Source: Nocardia wallacei (GTDB taxonomy: Bacteria; Actinomycetota; Actinomycetes; Mycobacteriales; Mycobacteriaceae). Taken from it: a DNA stretch of 44,556 bases. Each line of letters begins with the position of its first letter. The stretch's first letter is position 1. The stretch is from contig NZ_JARWOP010000378.1 in NCBI RefSeq assembly GCF_029868745.1, forward strand, positions 1 to 44,556, written 5' to 3'. The notes under the pieces are model-generated. The model ran no database searches. It was not told the DNA's origin and worked only from the letters and a program-made list of their open reading frames with translations. Below, in pieces: positions 33,798 to 42,520 of the stretch. Both the position numbers and the translations under genes were made by a program.

Positions 33798-35408
33798 ATG
33801 CGAATCCGCACCGCCGGCCGTCCGCGGACCAGATGGCTGACGCCGCTGGCGATCCTGATCAGCGGCGTCGCCGCGGCGGCGGTGTCGGTGTTCGCACCGG
33901 CGCAGGCCGTGCCGGGCGGCGGCCCGGAACCGGTCGTGAGCGTCACCGGTGGCGCGATTCGCGGTATGCGGTCCGACGGCGTCGTGAAGTATCTCGGGGT
34001 GCCGTTCGCCGAAGCGCAGCGTTTCGCGCCGCCGCGTCCCGCGATGCCGTGGGACGGTGTCCGGGCGGCGGTCGGGCACGGGCCGCAATGCCCGCAGTCG
34101 GCTCCGGTGCCCGGCGCTCCGGGATTGCAGCCGTCGAGCGAGGACTGTCTCAGCATCGATGTGTATGTGCCCGAACACCCGGCCGCCGCCACGCTTCCCG
34201 TCATGGTGTGGCTCTACGGCGGGGCGTTCGTGCTCGGTTCCAACGCGCAATACGATTCGCCCGCCAGGCTGGTCCGAGACGGGCAGGTCATCGTCGCCAT
34301 CCCCAATTACCGCGTCGGGCCGTTCGGCTTCCTGGCGCTTCCCGAACTGGCGGCGGAGGGCGCGGCCGGCACCTTCGGCACCCTCGACCAGCAGGCCGCC
34401 CTGCGCTGGCTGCGCGACAACGCGGCGGCGTTCGGCGGCGACGCGGGCAATATCACCCTCTTCGGCGAATCCGCCGGTGGCATGAGCGTCTGCACCCAGC
34501 TGGCCTCGCCGTCGGCTCGCGGCCTGTTTGCGAAAGCGATCATCGAGAGCGGGTCCTGCGCCCGCAGCCCCCTGGTTCCGCCTACTGCCGAGGTCGCGTA
34601 TCGGCGGTCGGCCGACTACGCCGCGAGTCTCGGCTGCGGTAACCCGGCGACCCGCCTGGCGTGCCTGCGCGCCCTGCCCGCGGACCGGTTGCTGGACTCG
34701 CCCACCACGACCCTGAACACCATGGCGGTCACGTGGACTCCCGCCCTGGACGGGATCGTGCTGACCGACACTCCCGAGAACGCCCTCGCCGGTGGGGCCG
34801 CACGTGACATCCCGCTCGTCGTCGGCAGCAACGCCGACGAAGGCGCCACGTTCATCGCGCTGCTCGACTACCTGCGCGGCGCCATACCCACCGATGCCGA
34901 CTACCGCGCGTGGGCACGAGACCTGTTCGACGACAACAGCGATTCGGTCCTCGACCGGTACCCCGCCGCCGCGTTCGCCTCGCCCGCCGCGGCGAAGGAA
35001 CGCGTGATCACCGATGGATTCTTCGCCTGCCCAGCGCAATTCACCGCCGACGCCGCCCGCCGCGGTGGCGCATCCGTGTGGCGGTACCGATTCGGTGACA
35101 CCCCGCTGCCCGCGAACCCGTTGCTGCCCGGCGCTTTCCACGGCGCGGAGGTTCCGTACGTCTTCTCCGCGCTGATGGGCATCCCCGTCCCGCTGCCGCC
35201 GGAGGCAGACCTGCTCTCCCGCCGAATCCAGCACAGCTGGGCACAATTCGCCCACACCGGCAATCCCGAAACCCCCGACTTCACCCCTTGGCCCCACACG
35301 AATCCCGCCACCACCCTCGAACTGAGCAGCCACCACATCGCCGTCACCGACTCGTTCGCCGACCGACACCACTGCGACCTCTGGGCCTCCATCGACCGCA
35401 TCGGATAA
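33798..35408 (+). CDS. Secreted type B carboxylesterase
   Basis: 536 aa alpha/beta hydrolase of the carboxylesterase/cholinesterase family. A signal peptide spans about 1-37 and ends in APAQA. Oxyanion loop LYGGAF (139-144), nucleophile Ser225 in GESAGG, acid Glu348 in SNADEGATF and His448 in FHGAEVPYVF complete the triad. The EDCLSIDVYVP strand is typical. Substrate unknown: it cleaves carboxylic esters outside the cytoplasm. Ribosome site AGGGAG before ATG. Promoter overlaps a MarR-type palindrome. Confidence 0.95.
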   Translation: MRIRTAGRPRTRWLTPLAILISGVAAAAVSVFAPAQAVPGGGPEPVVSVTGGAIRGMRSDGVVKYLGVPFAEAQRFAPPRPAMPWDGVRAAVGHGPQCPQSAPVPGAPGLQPSSEDCLSIDVYVPEHPAAATLPVMVWLYGGAFVLGSNAQYDSPARLVRDGQVIVAIPNYRVGPFGFLALPELAAEGAAGTFGTLDQQAALRWLRDNAAAFGGDAGNITLFGESAGGMSVCTQLASPSARGLFAKAIIESGSCARSPLVPPTAEVAYRRSADYAASLGCGNPATRLACLRALPADRLLDSPTTTLNTMAVTWTPALDGIVLTDTPENALAGGAARDIPLVVGSNADEGATFIALLDYLRGAIPTDADYRAWARDLFDDNSDSVLDRYPAAAFASPAAAKERVITDGFFACPAQFTADAARRGGASVWRYRFGDTPLPANPLLPGAFHGAEVPYVFSALMGIPVPLPPEADLLSRRIQHSWAQFAHTGNPETPDFTPWPHTNPATTLELSSHHIAVTDSFADRHHCDLWASIDRIG

Positions 35409-35452
35409 TCGGCTGGGGTGCCCGAACGCGGTTTCCTCTGCGGGAACGACGA

Positions 35453-35881
35453 TCAGTGCCGCCCGGTATGGGTCAGCCGATGCCGGTACACCACCACGGC
35501 CATCGCGATGAGCATCAGCACATGCCCGAGGATCATCAGGCCCGCGCCGGACAGAATGCCCGCCCAATAGGGCGCCAGGAGCACCGCGAACGGCACATAC
35601 ATCGCCGCGGTCATCTCGGCGACTTCGGCGAAACCGTGACGGCGCACCAACATCCACGCCGCCATGGCCACGGCCATCTCCGTCGCCATGATCATCGCCC
35701 GGGCATCGGCGCGCTCGAAGACGGCCGACCAACCGGCAGCGGCGAATCCCCACCGCACCAAGGGACCGAAGACGGCCATGCCGATGCCCATGGCGGCCGT
35801 CATCTCGAGATAGTGCAGCAATGCTCGTCGCGTGATCGAGCGTGACGAGGAGTGGTGCATACGGGCTTCAAGGGTTGTCAT
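35453..35881 (-). CDS. Small four-helix membrane protein
   Basis: 142 aa from ATG 35881, chosen because GGAG lies six bases upstream; an ATG four codons earlier has no ribosome site. Four hydrophobic segments at about 19-45, 58-75, 88-106 and 109-130, rich in Met and Ala (HYLEMTAAMGIGMAVFGPLV, MIMATEMAVAMAAWML). No family recognised. Several conserved-looking Met and His residues inside helices would fit metal or haem contact, but this is only a guess. Promoter with inverted repeat upstream. Confidence 0.75.
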   Translation of the reverse strand: MTTLEARMHHSSSRSITRRALLHYLEMTAAMGIGMAVFGPLVRWGFAAAGWSAVFERADARAMIMATEMAVAMAAWMLVRRHGFAEVAEMTAAMYVPFAVLLAPYWAGILSGAGLMILGHVLMLIAMAVVVYRHRLTHTGRH

Positions 35882-35891
35882 TACAGACTCC

Positions 35892-35940
35892 ATATCGGAT
35901 AGCGTCTCTATCTATAATAGGAAGCTACACTATCCGTATT
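35892..35940. promoter_or_regulatory. AT-rich promoter framed by an inverted repeat
   Basis: Left arm ATATCGGATAGCGT (35892-35905) and right arm ACACTATCCGTATT (35927-35940) are imperfect mirror images with GGATAG/CTATCC cores 33 bases apart, about three helical turns. Between them is TATAAT (plus, 35913-35918), which reads as TATTAT on the minus strand, the likely -10 of the membrane protein gene. The regulator is not next to it. Confidence 0.55.
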
Positions 35941-36379
35941 ACCGAGTCCAGCTTCGGCTCGAATGAGGATCGGAAGCTGCGATCGGACCGGCGATCTCGC
36001 CGGTATCGACTTCGGCCGAACCCCCGAGGCCCTACCCCGCCGGTGTGACGCTGCTGCGCCTCCGCCGGCTCAAGGGCGCTCCGGAATCGGCCGAAAAATC
36101 GTCTCCGGGAACAAGTTCTATCGTTCCGACGCGCCCCGAGACGAATCCTGTTGTGCTAACCTGAGTTACGCAGTCATTCAGTGGCAAATCCAGGCGAGGA
36201 GCCGTCCGGCGTCGTTTCGATGCCCGCGTGGACGCTCCGAGTCGTCGAAGCAATCAATAGTACAACTGTCCAGTCGTCGACATTTGTTCGGTCGATGCGG
36301 GTGATGTCTTTATTTGTGTCGATTGCCGATAACACGAAGCGAGGGTGGGGCCCTCGTCTGCGATCAGGGAGGGAGAGTC
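35941..36379. other. AT-richer intergenic region upstream of the pore-former operon
   Basis: About 440 bases with no supported gene. An open frame at 35963-36304 has weak codon bias and no ribosome site. Composition is clearly less GC-rich than the rest of the window. It should hold the promoter of the operon starting at 36380; a GGAGGGAGAG ribosome site ends the region. Confidence 0.5.
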
Positions 36380-37546
36380 GTGACCGAAGAATTCGGAAGT
36401 GTAAACCCCGTGGGCAAAACGTACAAGCCCACCAGGTTCATGCGCCACCCGCTGACACGAAAAAATCAGCGGGAGCTGAAAGTTCCCGACCGTGCCCCTG
36501 CTCTGTGCGAGAAGTGGAAATCCTGGGAAAAGATGGAGAAGAAGCCGCCGGGGTGGGAGCGCATAAAGGCGAGAGCACAGCAGAAGACAGCAGACGGGCA
36601 AGATCGGTGGATCGCCCCGGTCGGATTTTCCCTGAACAAGGTTCGATACGGCGACTTTCCGGACGACGAGGCCACCGCACACCAGCGCGAGTGGTACACG
36701 TACATGAATATGGGCGTACCACTCATCGAAGAGCGAAGCGACATTCAGCAACCCCCACCCGACGTGATATACCAGAACACGTTCGTCAACCGAACCGACC
36801 CCAAACCCGTGACATGGACGGCTACGGTCGAGTTCCTGATCGCGAACGAAATCAGCTGGCAGCTCCAAGGCCAGGTACAGCTCACCTTCGCGGCGAAAAC
36901 CACCGCATCGCTACAGCAGCAACTACAGAAGAGCATGGCGGCGAGCGAGTCGCAGACGACCACGATGAAGAACAGCAGAGACAATGTCGGCGTCGACAAC
37001 GCCTCGCAGACGCAGACGACGAATACGACGACGGCCACCGGAACCGCCACGGGTACCGGGGAGTTGTCGGCACAGCTGATGTTGGGAATCACTTCTTCGA
37101 TCGGCGGCAAACTGACCACTCAGTTCAGAAGCTCGCTACAGCTCAGTGGAAAAATAGACACCCGAGCCGTGGTCCGGGCGACACAGCGCCGGAAGATCAG
37201 CAGATTCGACTACGAACTTCCCATCACCTTCGGCGGCTACATCGCTCTGTATTACGACGAGCCGGTCGAGTTCGGCAGCCTTACCAGTAAGGATCGTGCG
37301 GCGCGACGAAAAGCGCAGACTCGCGACGACAGTGGAAGAACCGAGCCCGAACAGTACTACCAGATAATTGCGCACGATATCGATGTCCTCGAATTGATCG
37401 AGGACGGCAGAGAATACCTCAGCCAAAAGGGCGAAGCCGAGATCGTCTCCACCTTCGCAGGAGAAATGGAAGTATTCGAACTCGAATCACTGACACTCAG
37501 CGACGGCGTCAACGAAAAGACAGAGGCGTATCTCTACAAGGAGTGA
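36380..37546 (+). CDS. Putative aerolysin-type (ETX/MTX2-like) pore-forming protein
   Basis: 388 aa from GTG 36380 with a GGAGGGAGAG ribosome site. No signal peptide. Residues 1-125 form a separate N-terminal domain rich in Lys, Trp and Pro. From about 128 the pattern is that of the aerolysin fold: an N-T-F strand (YQNTFVNRTDPKPVTWTATV), long alternating beta strands (EISWQLQGQVQLTF), a Ser/Thr/Gln-rich stretch 175-228 resembling the insertion hairpin, a glycine-rich strand pair (QLMLGITSSIGGKL) and the closing strand with PITFGGYIALYYDEP. Residues 300-388 form an acidic C-terminal part. Codon use is less GC-biased than its neighbours, suggesting transfer. It is followed 27 bases later by a propeller gene. 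The family call rests on pattern only; a non-toxic cytoplasmic beta-sandwich is possible. Confidence 0.45.
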   Translation: MTEEFGSVNPVGKTYKPTRFMRHPLTRKNQRELKVPDRAPALCEKWKSWEKMEKKPPGWERIKARAQQKTADGQDRWIAPVGFSLNKVRYGDFPDDEATAHQREWYTYMNMGVPLIEERSDIQQPPPDVIYQNTFVNRTDPKPVTWTATVEFLIANEISWQLQGQVQLTFAAKTTASLQQQLQKSMAASESQTTTMKNSRDNVGVDNASQTQTTNTTTATGTATGTGELSAQLMLGITSSIGGKLTTQFRSSLQLSGKIDTRAVVRATQRRKISRFDYELPITFGGYIALYYDEPVEFGSLTSKDRAARRKAQTRDDSGRTEPEQYYQIIAHDIDVLELIEDGREYLSQKGEAEIVSTFAGEMEVFELESLTLSDGVNEKTEAYLYKE

Positions 37547-37573
37547 TCGCTCCGTTCCGGCCAGGAGGAAAAC

Positions 37574-38827
37574 ATGCCTGTCGACAAAGATCCCGCAAGC
37601 AGTAACAACGAAGGCGGATCCGCCCGACCGAACGCTTTCGACGGCTCCTTCGGCGGCGGCCGAGAGGGGGCCCGCTCCGCCGAACAGACTGCCCGACAAC
37701 TCGATACAGACACTCCCGGATCGGCCCACGGCGTGTGGGACGACGAGGAGGAGTCCGTCTCCGGCTCGTTCGCGGGGTGCCTGCGCGACTTGGAAAGTCG
37801 ACGCGATCCGGCGATCTTCCGCCAGATTCCGCACGACCGGCTCCACGTCAACGATATGTTCCTCATCCCCCATTTCCAGAGTTTTCAGGCCGCGGCGACA
37901 GGTCAGCAACAAGTCTTCGGAGATCCGGGGTCGACGTCGGCCATGGCCTCGTCAACCCTGAATGTCGCGGCCGAATCGCTGACTGTCGAGATCAAGGACG
38001 AGGACCGGCCCGGAGTCGCCGACAACAGGAACTTCGTCCTGGTCGCGACCGGTCTCGGGCAGTCGGAAGGTCTCGCGGTGGATACACTGCGCGGCACGGC
38101 ATACTCCGCCGACCGGAGCGGCCACCACCTCTACGCCGTGGATCTCGGCTGCGGCGCGGAGTACGTGGTCGCGAGCAACCTGGGTGACATCGGAGATGTG
38201 GCCCTCGACGGAAACGGTACGGCCTACGTCACCGACTATGCCGGGGCGCGGCTGCTCGCGGTCAACCTGTCCGACGGCTCCAAGCGCCAAATCACCAGTG
38301 CCGACGGCATATTCGCCTACGGTGTCGCACTGGGCGACCGCGGCACGGCCTACGTCACCGACTGGTACAACGGCAAACTGTTCGCGGTCGATCTCGAGAC
38401 GAATGAGAAGAAGACCCTCACCGAAGGCATCGGACACGCCGCCGGGATAGCGCTGAACGGCACCGGCAAGGCATACATAGGCCAGAAGGACGGCGATCGA
38501 AACCTGTACGAGGTCGACCTGGACACCGGCGCCAAACGCCTGCTCACCACGCTCGTCAACGCGAGCACCACCCGTGTCGAACTGGACGGGGCCGGGAAAG
38601 CATATGTCGCCGACCATGTCCAGGGCGGCCTGTACGAGGTCGACCTCGCCAACGGCGCCAAGCGGGTGGTGGCCACCGGCCTGGGCGCCGCCAACGGTCT
38701 CGCGGTGGACAGCGGCAACGGCCACGTCTACGTGAGCAATCAGGCGGGCGAACTCTGGCGACTCTCCCAGCGCGCCCTGCGGACCATCGGAGGCGTCGGC
38801 AAAGTGACGCTGCCACCGCCGCGATAA
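37574..38827 (+). CDS. Six-bladed NHL/SMP-30-type beta-propeller protein
   Basis: 417 aa; ATG follows AGGAGG perfectly. Residues 1-150 are an extra N-terminal part, Gly/Ser/acid-rich and then RDPAIFRQIPHDRLHVND. Residues 155-400 contain six repeats of about 42 aa with the core G(T/K)AYVxD...LxxVDL at 174, 215, 257, 298, 341 and 383, each followed by a DG/TGxxK turn. Such propellers bind ligands or proteins, or act as lactonases; no lactonase metal ligands are evident. No signal peptide. Second gene of an operon with the putative pore-former, so it may be its receptor-binding, chaperone or neutralising partner (inference). Confidence 0.75.
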   Translation: MPVDKDPASSNNEGGSARPNAFDGSFGGGREGARSAEQTARQLDTDTPGSAHGVWDDEEESVSGSFAGCLRDLESRRDPAIFRQIPHDRLHVNDMFLIPHFQSFQAAATGQQQVFGDPGSTSAMASSTLNVAAESLTVEIKDEDRPGVADNRNFVLVATGLGQSEGLAVDTLRGTAYSADRSGHHLYAVDLGCGAEYVVASNLGDIGDVALDGNGTAYVTDYAGARLLAVNLSDGSKRQITSADGIFAYGVALGDRGTAYVTDWYNGKLFAVDLETNEKKTLTEGIGHAAGIALNGTGKAYIGQKDGDRNLYEVDLDTGAKRLLTTLVNASTTRVELDGAGKAYVADHVQGGLYEVDLANGAKRVVATGLGAANGLAVDSGNGHVYVSNQAGELWRLSQRALRTIGGVGKVTLPPPR

Positions 38828-38858
38828 CGCTGGACGCGCGAAGTCGCCGCGGATCCGG

Positions 38859-40001
38859 TCAGACGACCGCGTACGGGTAGGCCGCGGCGCGGCCCTGGAA
38901 GGAGAGGATGCGGAGGTTCTGGACTCGGCCCTCGCGGATTTCGATTGCGCGGCGGACGGTTTCGCTGCTGTCCCAGGCGTCGGGGCCGGCCATCACGATG
39001 GGCAGGTATTCCAGCAGCGCCTCGGAGTTCTCCCAGGTGGCGGAGTTCCAGAGGAACGAGGGGCTGTGGTCGACGCCGTAGTTGTGCAGGTCGTCGCCGA
39101 TGGTGAACATCGGGTCCGCGAACGAGGTCGGGCGTGCCCACTCGAAACCCATGCCCGCGTCGCAGGAGACGTCGACGAACAGCGTCCCGCGCGCGAACAG
39201 GTCCAGATCCGCGTTCCGCACGAACAGCAGCGGCTCCTCGGTGTCCTGGAGCATGCAGTTGACAACCACGTCGTACTGGGCCAGCGCCGCCGCCAGCGGT
39301 CCCGATTCCGGCGCCTTCAGCGCGAGGGTCCGGCCGGGGTTCGTCGGATCCCGCTGGAAATGCTGCATCCGCACCGACGCGAACGGTGAGGCCACCGCCG
39401 ACACGCTGCGCTGGGTGAACACCGTGACATCACTGATCCCGAGTGCCGAGAGCGCACGCACCGCGCCGCGGGCGGTGGCACCGAAACTGATGACCGCCGC
39501 CCGCATCCGCCGCCCGTAATCGCCGCAGGATCCACGCAGTTGCAGCGCGTGCAGGACCGAGCAGTAGCCCGCCAGCTCGTTGTTCTTGTGGAAGACGTGG
39601 ACGCTGAAATTGCCTTCCTTCGTCCAGTGATTCATCGCCTCCCAGGCGATCAGGGTCAGGCCGCGGTCGACGGCCAGCTGGGTCATCCGCGCGTCCTGCA
39701 CACAGTGCGGCCACCCCCACACGACCTGCCCCGGGCGCAAACCCTCGAGGTCTTCGGCCAACGGCTTCGGTATCAGCAGCACATCGCATTCGGCGAACAG
39801 CTCCGCACGCGTGCGGTGGCCGCCGACCAGCGGCGCCAGGTGCTCGTCGCGGTAGCCGAACCGATCACCGTAGCCGCGTTCCAGGAAGACTCGATCGCGA
39901 AGCGTCGGGTCGATCCGGTCGAAATGCGCGGGGTGGATCGCCAACCGGTGCTCGGCCTCTTTGCGGGAGGTCGCCACTACACCGATGGTTAGTTGCTTCA
40001 C
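38859..40001 (-). CDS. N5-(carboxyethyl)ornithine synthase-like dehydrogenase
   Basis: 380 aa, alanine dehydrogenase/transhydrogenase fold. The layout follows N5-(carboxyethyl)ornithine synthase closely: RLAIHPAHF at the pyruvate site, LLIPKPLAEDL, GQVVWGWPHCVQD, LTLIAWEAMN, KNNELAGYCSVLHALQ, then the NAD(P) region (AVISFGATARGAVRAL) and VDVSCDAGMGFEWARPT. Known members join pyruvate and an amino acid's side-chain amine by NADPH-dependent reductive amination. GTG 40001 has TAGACT six bases upstream (leaderless). Divergent from a MetE-core/P450 pair; together with the 2OG oxygenase these suggest modified amino acid synthesis. Confidence 0.82.
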   Translation of the reverse strand: MKQLTIGVVATSRKEAEHRLAIHPAHFDRIDPTLRDRVFLERGYGDRFGYRDEHLAPLVGGHRTRAELFAECDVLLIPKPLAEDLEGLRPGQVVWGWPHCVQDARMTQLAVDRGLTLIAWEAMNHWTKEGNFSVHVFHKNNELAGYCSVLHALQLRGSCGDYGRRMRAAVISFGATARGAVRALSALGISDVTVFTQRSVSAVASPFASVRMQHFQRDPTNPGRTLALKAPESGPLAAALAQYDVVVNCMLQDTEEPLLFVRNADLDLFARGTLFVDVSCDAGMGFEWARPTSFADPMFTIGDDLHNYGVDHSPSFLWNSATWENSEALLEYLPIVMAGPDAWDSSETVRRAIEIREGRVQNLRILSFQGRAAAYPYAVV

Positions 40002-40007
40002 CGAACA

Positions 40008-40013
40008 AGTCTA
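40008..40013 (-). promoter_or_regulatory. -10 element of the dehydrogenase gene
   Basis: TAGACT on the minus strand, six bases before the GTG at 40001, with no ribosome site; the transcript should start on the start codon. The rest of the 223-base divergent region to 40224 holds no gene. Confidence 0.55.
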
Positions 40014-40224
40014 CGCGAGACGGTAGCGAAATCCGCAGGTCAGCGAAACGGCGTCGACGCGGTCCGCGGTGTGAACGCGATCCTGCCGAACACTCGGTGA
40101 CCGAGTTCCCACGGGTGGAAGTGCGGGCATCGGCCGGACCGAGATACCTTCTGCGTCCACCGGTCCATTGCCGCGAGTCCGCGAATCCGCGGTAGACATG
40201 GGCTGCCGGGTGCGAGGAGCTGAC

Positions 40225-41256
40225 ATGGTCCGTGGCGACGTACATCTGTGCGGCAGTGTTCCGCTGCCGAACTCCGAGGCCGTATTCACCGCGGCGGCAC
40301 GGCATCTCGGCCCTTGGCTCGAACGCATTCCGGACGGGGAGACCGGCGTGCGGGACAATTTCACGGTCTGGCAGCTGCCACGCATGGCCGCACATCCCGA
40401 TCTGGAGGTCGCGCCGCCGCCGAGCCCGGAGTACGGGCCGAGCGAACGGGTGCGTCCGAAACCCGGTGTCGATCCGGCCACGATAGATTTCGGCCCGCTC
40501 GGCTACGCCGACGCCGCCCTGGAATCCTGGCGGATATTCCGAAAATTGCGCGCAGAGGGAACCATCGGCGCGGGAGTCCGGTTCCAAGTGAGCCTGCCTT
40601 CGCCGATCTCCGTGGTCGGAGCCTTCGTCGGCGATCCGCAGGATGTTCTCGAAAGCCGTTACGAGGCAGCCCTTCTCGCCGAACTCGACAAGATCGTGGC
40701 CGAGATCCCCGGTGCGGATCTGGCGGTGCAATGGGATTGCCCGGTCGAATTCGCCATTTTCGAGGGCATATTCCCGTCCTGGTTCGGCGACGGCTATCCG
40801 CGACAGCTCGCTCAGGTCGTCGCTCGGCTGGCCCGGCTCGGCGCCGCGGTGCCCGAGGGCGTCGAACTCGGATATCACCTGTGCTACGGCGACTTCGGGC
40901 ATCAGCACTTCGCCGAGCCCGCCGACACCGGCCGCATGGTGTCGGTGACGACCGGCATCCTGGAATCGCTGTCACGGCAAGTCGACTGGGTGCATATGCC
41001 GGTCCCGCGCTCGCGCTCCGACCGCGAATACTTCGCGCCCTTGGCAGCACTGCGGCTCCCCGAACACACCAGGCTCTATCTGGGACTTGTCCACGCCACC
41101 GATGGCCGAGCGGGCGCGATGCGGCGTATCACCGCCGCCCGCAGCACAATCGCCGAATTCGGTATCGCCACCGAGTGTGGTTTGGGGCGACGGCCGGCCG
41201 AGCAGCTGTCGGCACTGCTGGACCTGCATGCCGTCGTGGCCGCCGCCCTGTCCTGA
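40225..41256 (+). CDS. MetE C-terminal-core-like zinc protein (UROD/MetE superfamily)
   Basis: 343 aa from ATG 40225, five bases after GAGGAG; longer starts are less likely. A single TIM-barrel equal to half of cobalamin-independent methionine synthase (about 750 aa). Zinc ligands are kept: His-x-Cys in GYHLCYGDFGH and the final Cys in ATECGLGRRP, matching HMC and DCGL of MetE. The start HLCGSVPLPNSEAVF and ERIPDGETG form the substrate rim. The N-terminal folate-supporting half is missing, so it likely moves a methyl or other group to a thiol, or acts on a different substrate. Three bases before the P450 gene, so one transcript. Confidence 0.78.
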   Translation: MVRGDVHLCGSVPLPNSEAVFTAAARHLGPWLERIPDGETGVRDNFTVWQLPRMAAHPDLEVAPPPSPEYGPSERVRPKPGVDPATIDFGPLGYADAALESWRIFRKLRAEGTIGAGVRFQVSLPSPISVVGAFVGDPQDVLESRYEAALLAELDKIVAEIPGADLAVQWDCPVEFAIFEGIFPSWFGDGYPRQLAQVVARLARLGAAVPEGVELGYHLCYGDFGHQHFAEPADTGRMVSVTTGILESLSRQVDWVHMPVPRSRSDREYFAPLAALRLPEHTRLYLGLVHATDGRAGAMRRITAARSTIAEFGIATECGLGRRPAEQLSALLDLHAVVAAALS

Positions 41257-41259
41257 GCG

Positions 41260-42507
41260 ATGAATTTTCCCTTCGCCGACGTGACGCCGAATCAACTGTC
41301 GTTCGAAGAGCGCGACGCGTGGTACGGGCGGCTACACGAATGGCCGGACAGCAGTTATCGGCATCGCAGCGGACTGCGCCTGGTCTGGCGTTACGACGAT
41401 GCACGGCAACTGCTCGAGGCGAGCGAATCCGGTATCTCGAACGCGAATTCACTCCAGCCGCTGGTCGGCTATCGGCGTATCGCCGCGAATCCGCGTGCCG
41501 TCGGCCGACTGTGCCGGCATCTGATTCCCTTGCCCGCCAAGGCGACCGCGGATTGCACCGATGACCTCCTGCACAAGCGCGTGTGGGACAGCATGGCCGG
41601 CCCGGACGGGCATTTCACGATTCCCGCCGGCCTGCGCGAGCAGCGGACGGCCGAGCTGACAGCGCACTTCCACGCGACAGTGGCGGGGTGCGTGCCACCG
41701 CGTGGAGTGGCGATCGACGCGACGGCGTTGTCGATCGCCTACGCCGCCTGGGTCGTCGGTGCGGCGGTCGGCCTGCCCGCGGCGGAATGGCCGTCGGTGG
41801 CGGAATGGAGTGGCGCGCAGTCCGGTCTGCTCGGTCGTCACCTGCGTGGCCGCGAGCTGGCCGACGCGGTGGGCGCGCTCGGGCAGTTGTTCACGGTGAG
41901 CGGCAGGACCGTGACCGCGGCGCGGCGGTTGCGGACCGCGGGTTTCGCCGAGCGACTGGCTGCCGCCGGGATTCCGCATCGCGTCGCCGTCTCCGCGATG
42001 GCGAACTCGCTCGCCGCGGGCGTGCACACCGTCAGCGGCACCATTCAGCAAGGGCTGCAACGACTTCTGAGCGATCCCGCCCGACACTGGTGGGACCTGC
42101 TCGCCGGGCCCGACGCCGCGCGGGTTACCGCCAAGGTGCTCGCACTCGATCCCGGCCTGGTCGCGTGGAAACGCGATGTGCTCCGGCCGGTGACGCTGCG
42201 CAGTACCACGCTGCCCGCCGGGCCGGTGCTGGTGATGTTCGCCGCCGCGAACCGCGATCCGCTGGCCTTCGGCAATCCGCTGGATCTGCGCGCCTCCGGC
42301 ACACTGCCCCTGACCTTCGGCTTCGGCAGGCACGTCTGCCCGGGCAAGTCGCTGGCCCACCTGGCGATCGAGGTCTTCCTGCGAGAATGGCGCCTCCTCG
42401 CTCCCGAGTGCCGCCTCGGGCCCCTCCCCCGATCCCCGCGGGCACGCCCGAACGACCTGCTGTTCAGCGGCGCGGACGTGACTCTCGTCGGCGGCCCGAT
42501 CCAGTAG
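41260..42507 (+). CDS. Cytochrome P450 lacking the ExxR motif
   Basis: 415 aa. Haem ligand Cys360 in FGFGRHVCPGKS and the I-helix AGVHT at 253-257 are normal. The K-helix, which should read ExxR, reads KVLA at 292-295 just before LDPG, so the structural Glu/Arg pair is lost. FAAANRDPLAF and the C-terminal helices are typical of bacterial P450s. A few Streptomyces CYPs also lack ExxR and some still fold, so it may be active, but the change is rare. It starts three bases after the MetE-core stop and ends 13 bases from the convergent 2OG oxygenase. No ferredoxin gene is nearby. Confidence 0.9.
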   Translation: MNFPFADVTPNQLSFEERDAWYGRLHEWPDSSYRHRSGLRLVWRYDDARQLLEASESGISNANSLQPLVGYRRIAANPRAVGRLCRHLIPLPAKATADCTDDLLHKRVWDSMAGPDGHFTIPAGLREQRTAELTAHFHATVAGCVPPRGVAIDATALSIAYAAWVVGAAVGLPAAEWPSVAEWSGAQSGLLGRHLRGRELADAVGALGQLFTVSGRTVTAARRLRTAGFAERLAAAGIPHRVAVSAMANSLAAGVHTVSGTIQQGLQRLLSDPARHWWDLLAGPDAARVTAKVLALDPGLVAWKRDVLRPVTLRSTTLPAGPVLVMFAAANRDPLAFGNPLDLRASGTLPLTFGFGRHVCPGKSLAHLAIEVFLREWRLLAPECRLGPLPRSPRARPNDLLFSGADVTLVGGPIQ

Positions 42508-42520
42508 GCGGGCGCGACCG

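Noticed and set aside
35963..36304. 113-residue frame in the AT-rich leader
   Set aside because: No ribosome site, weak third-position bias and no recognisable pattern.
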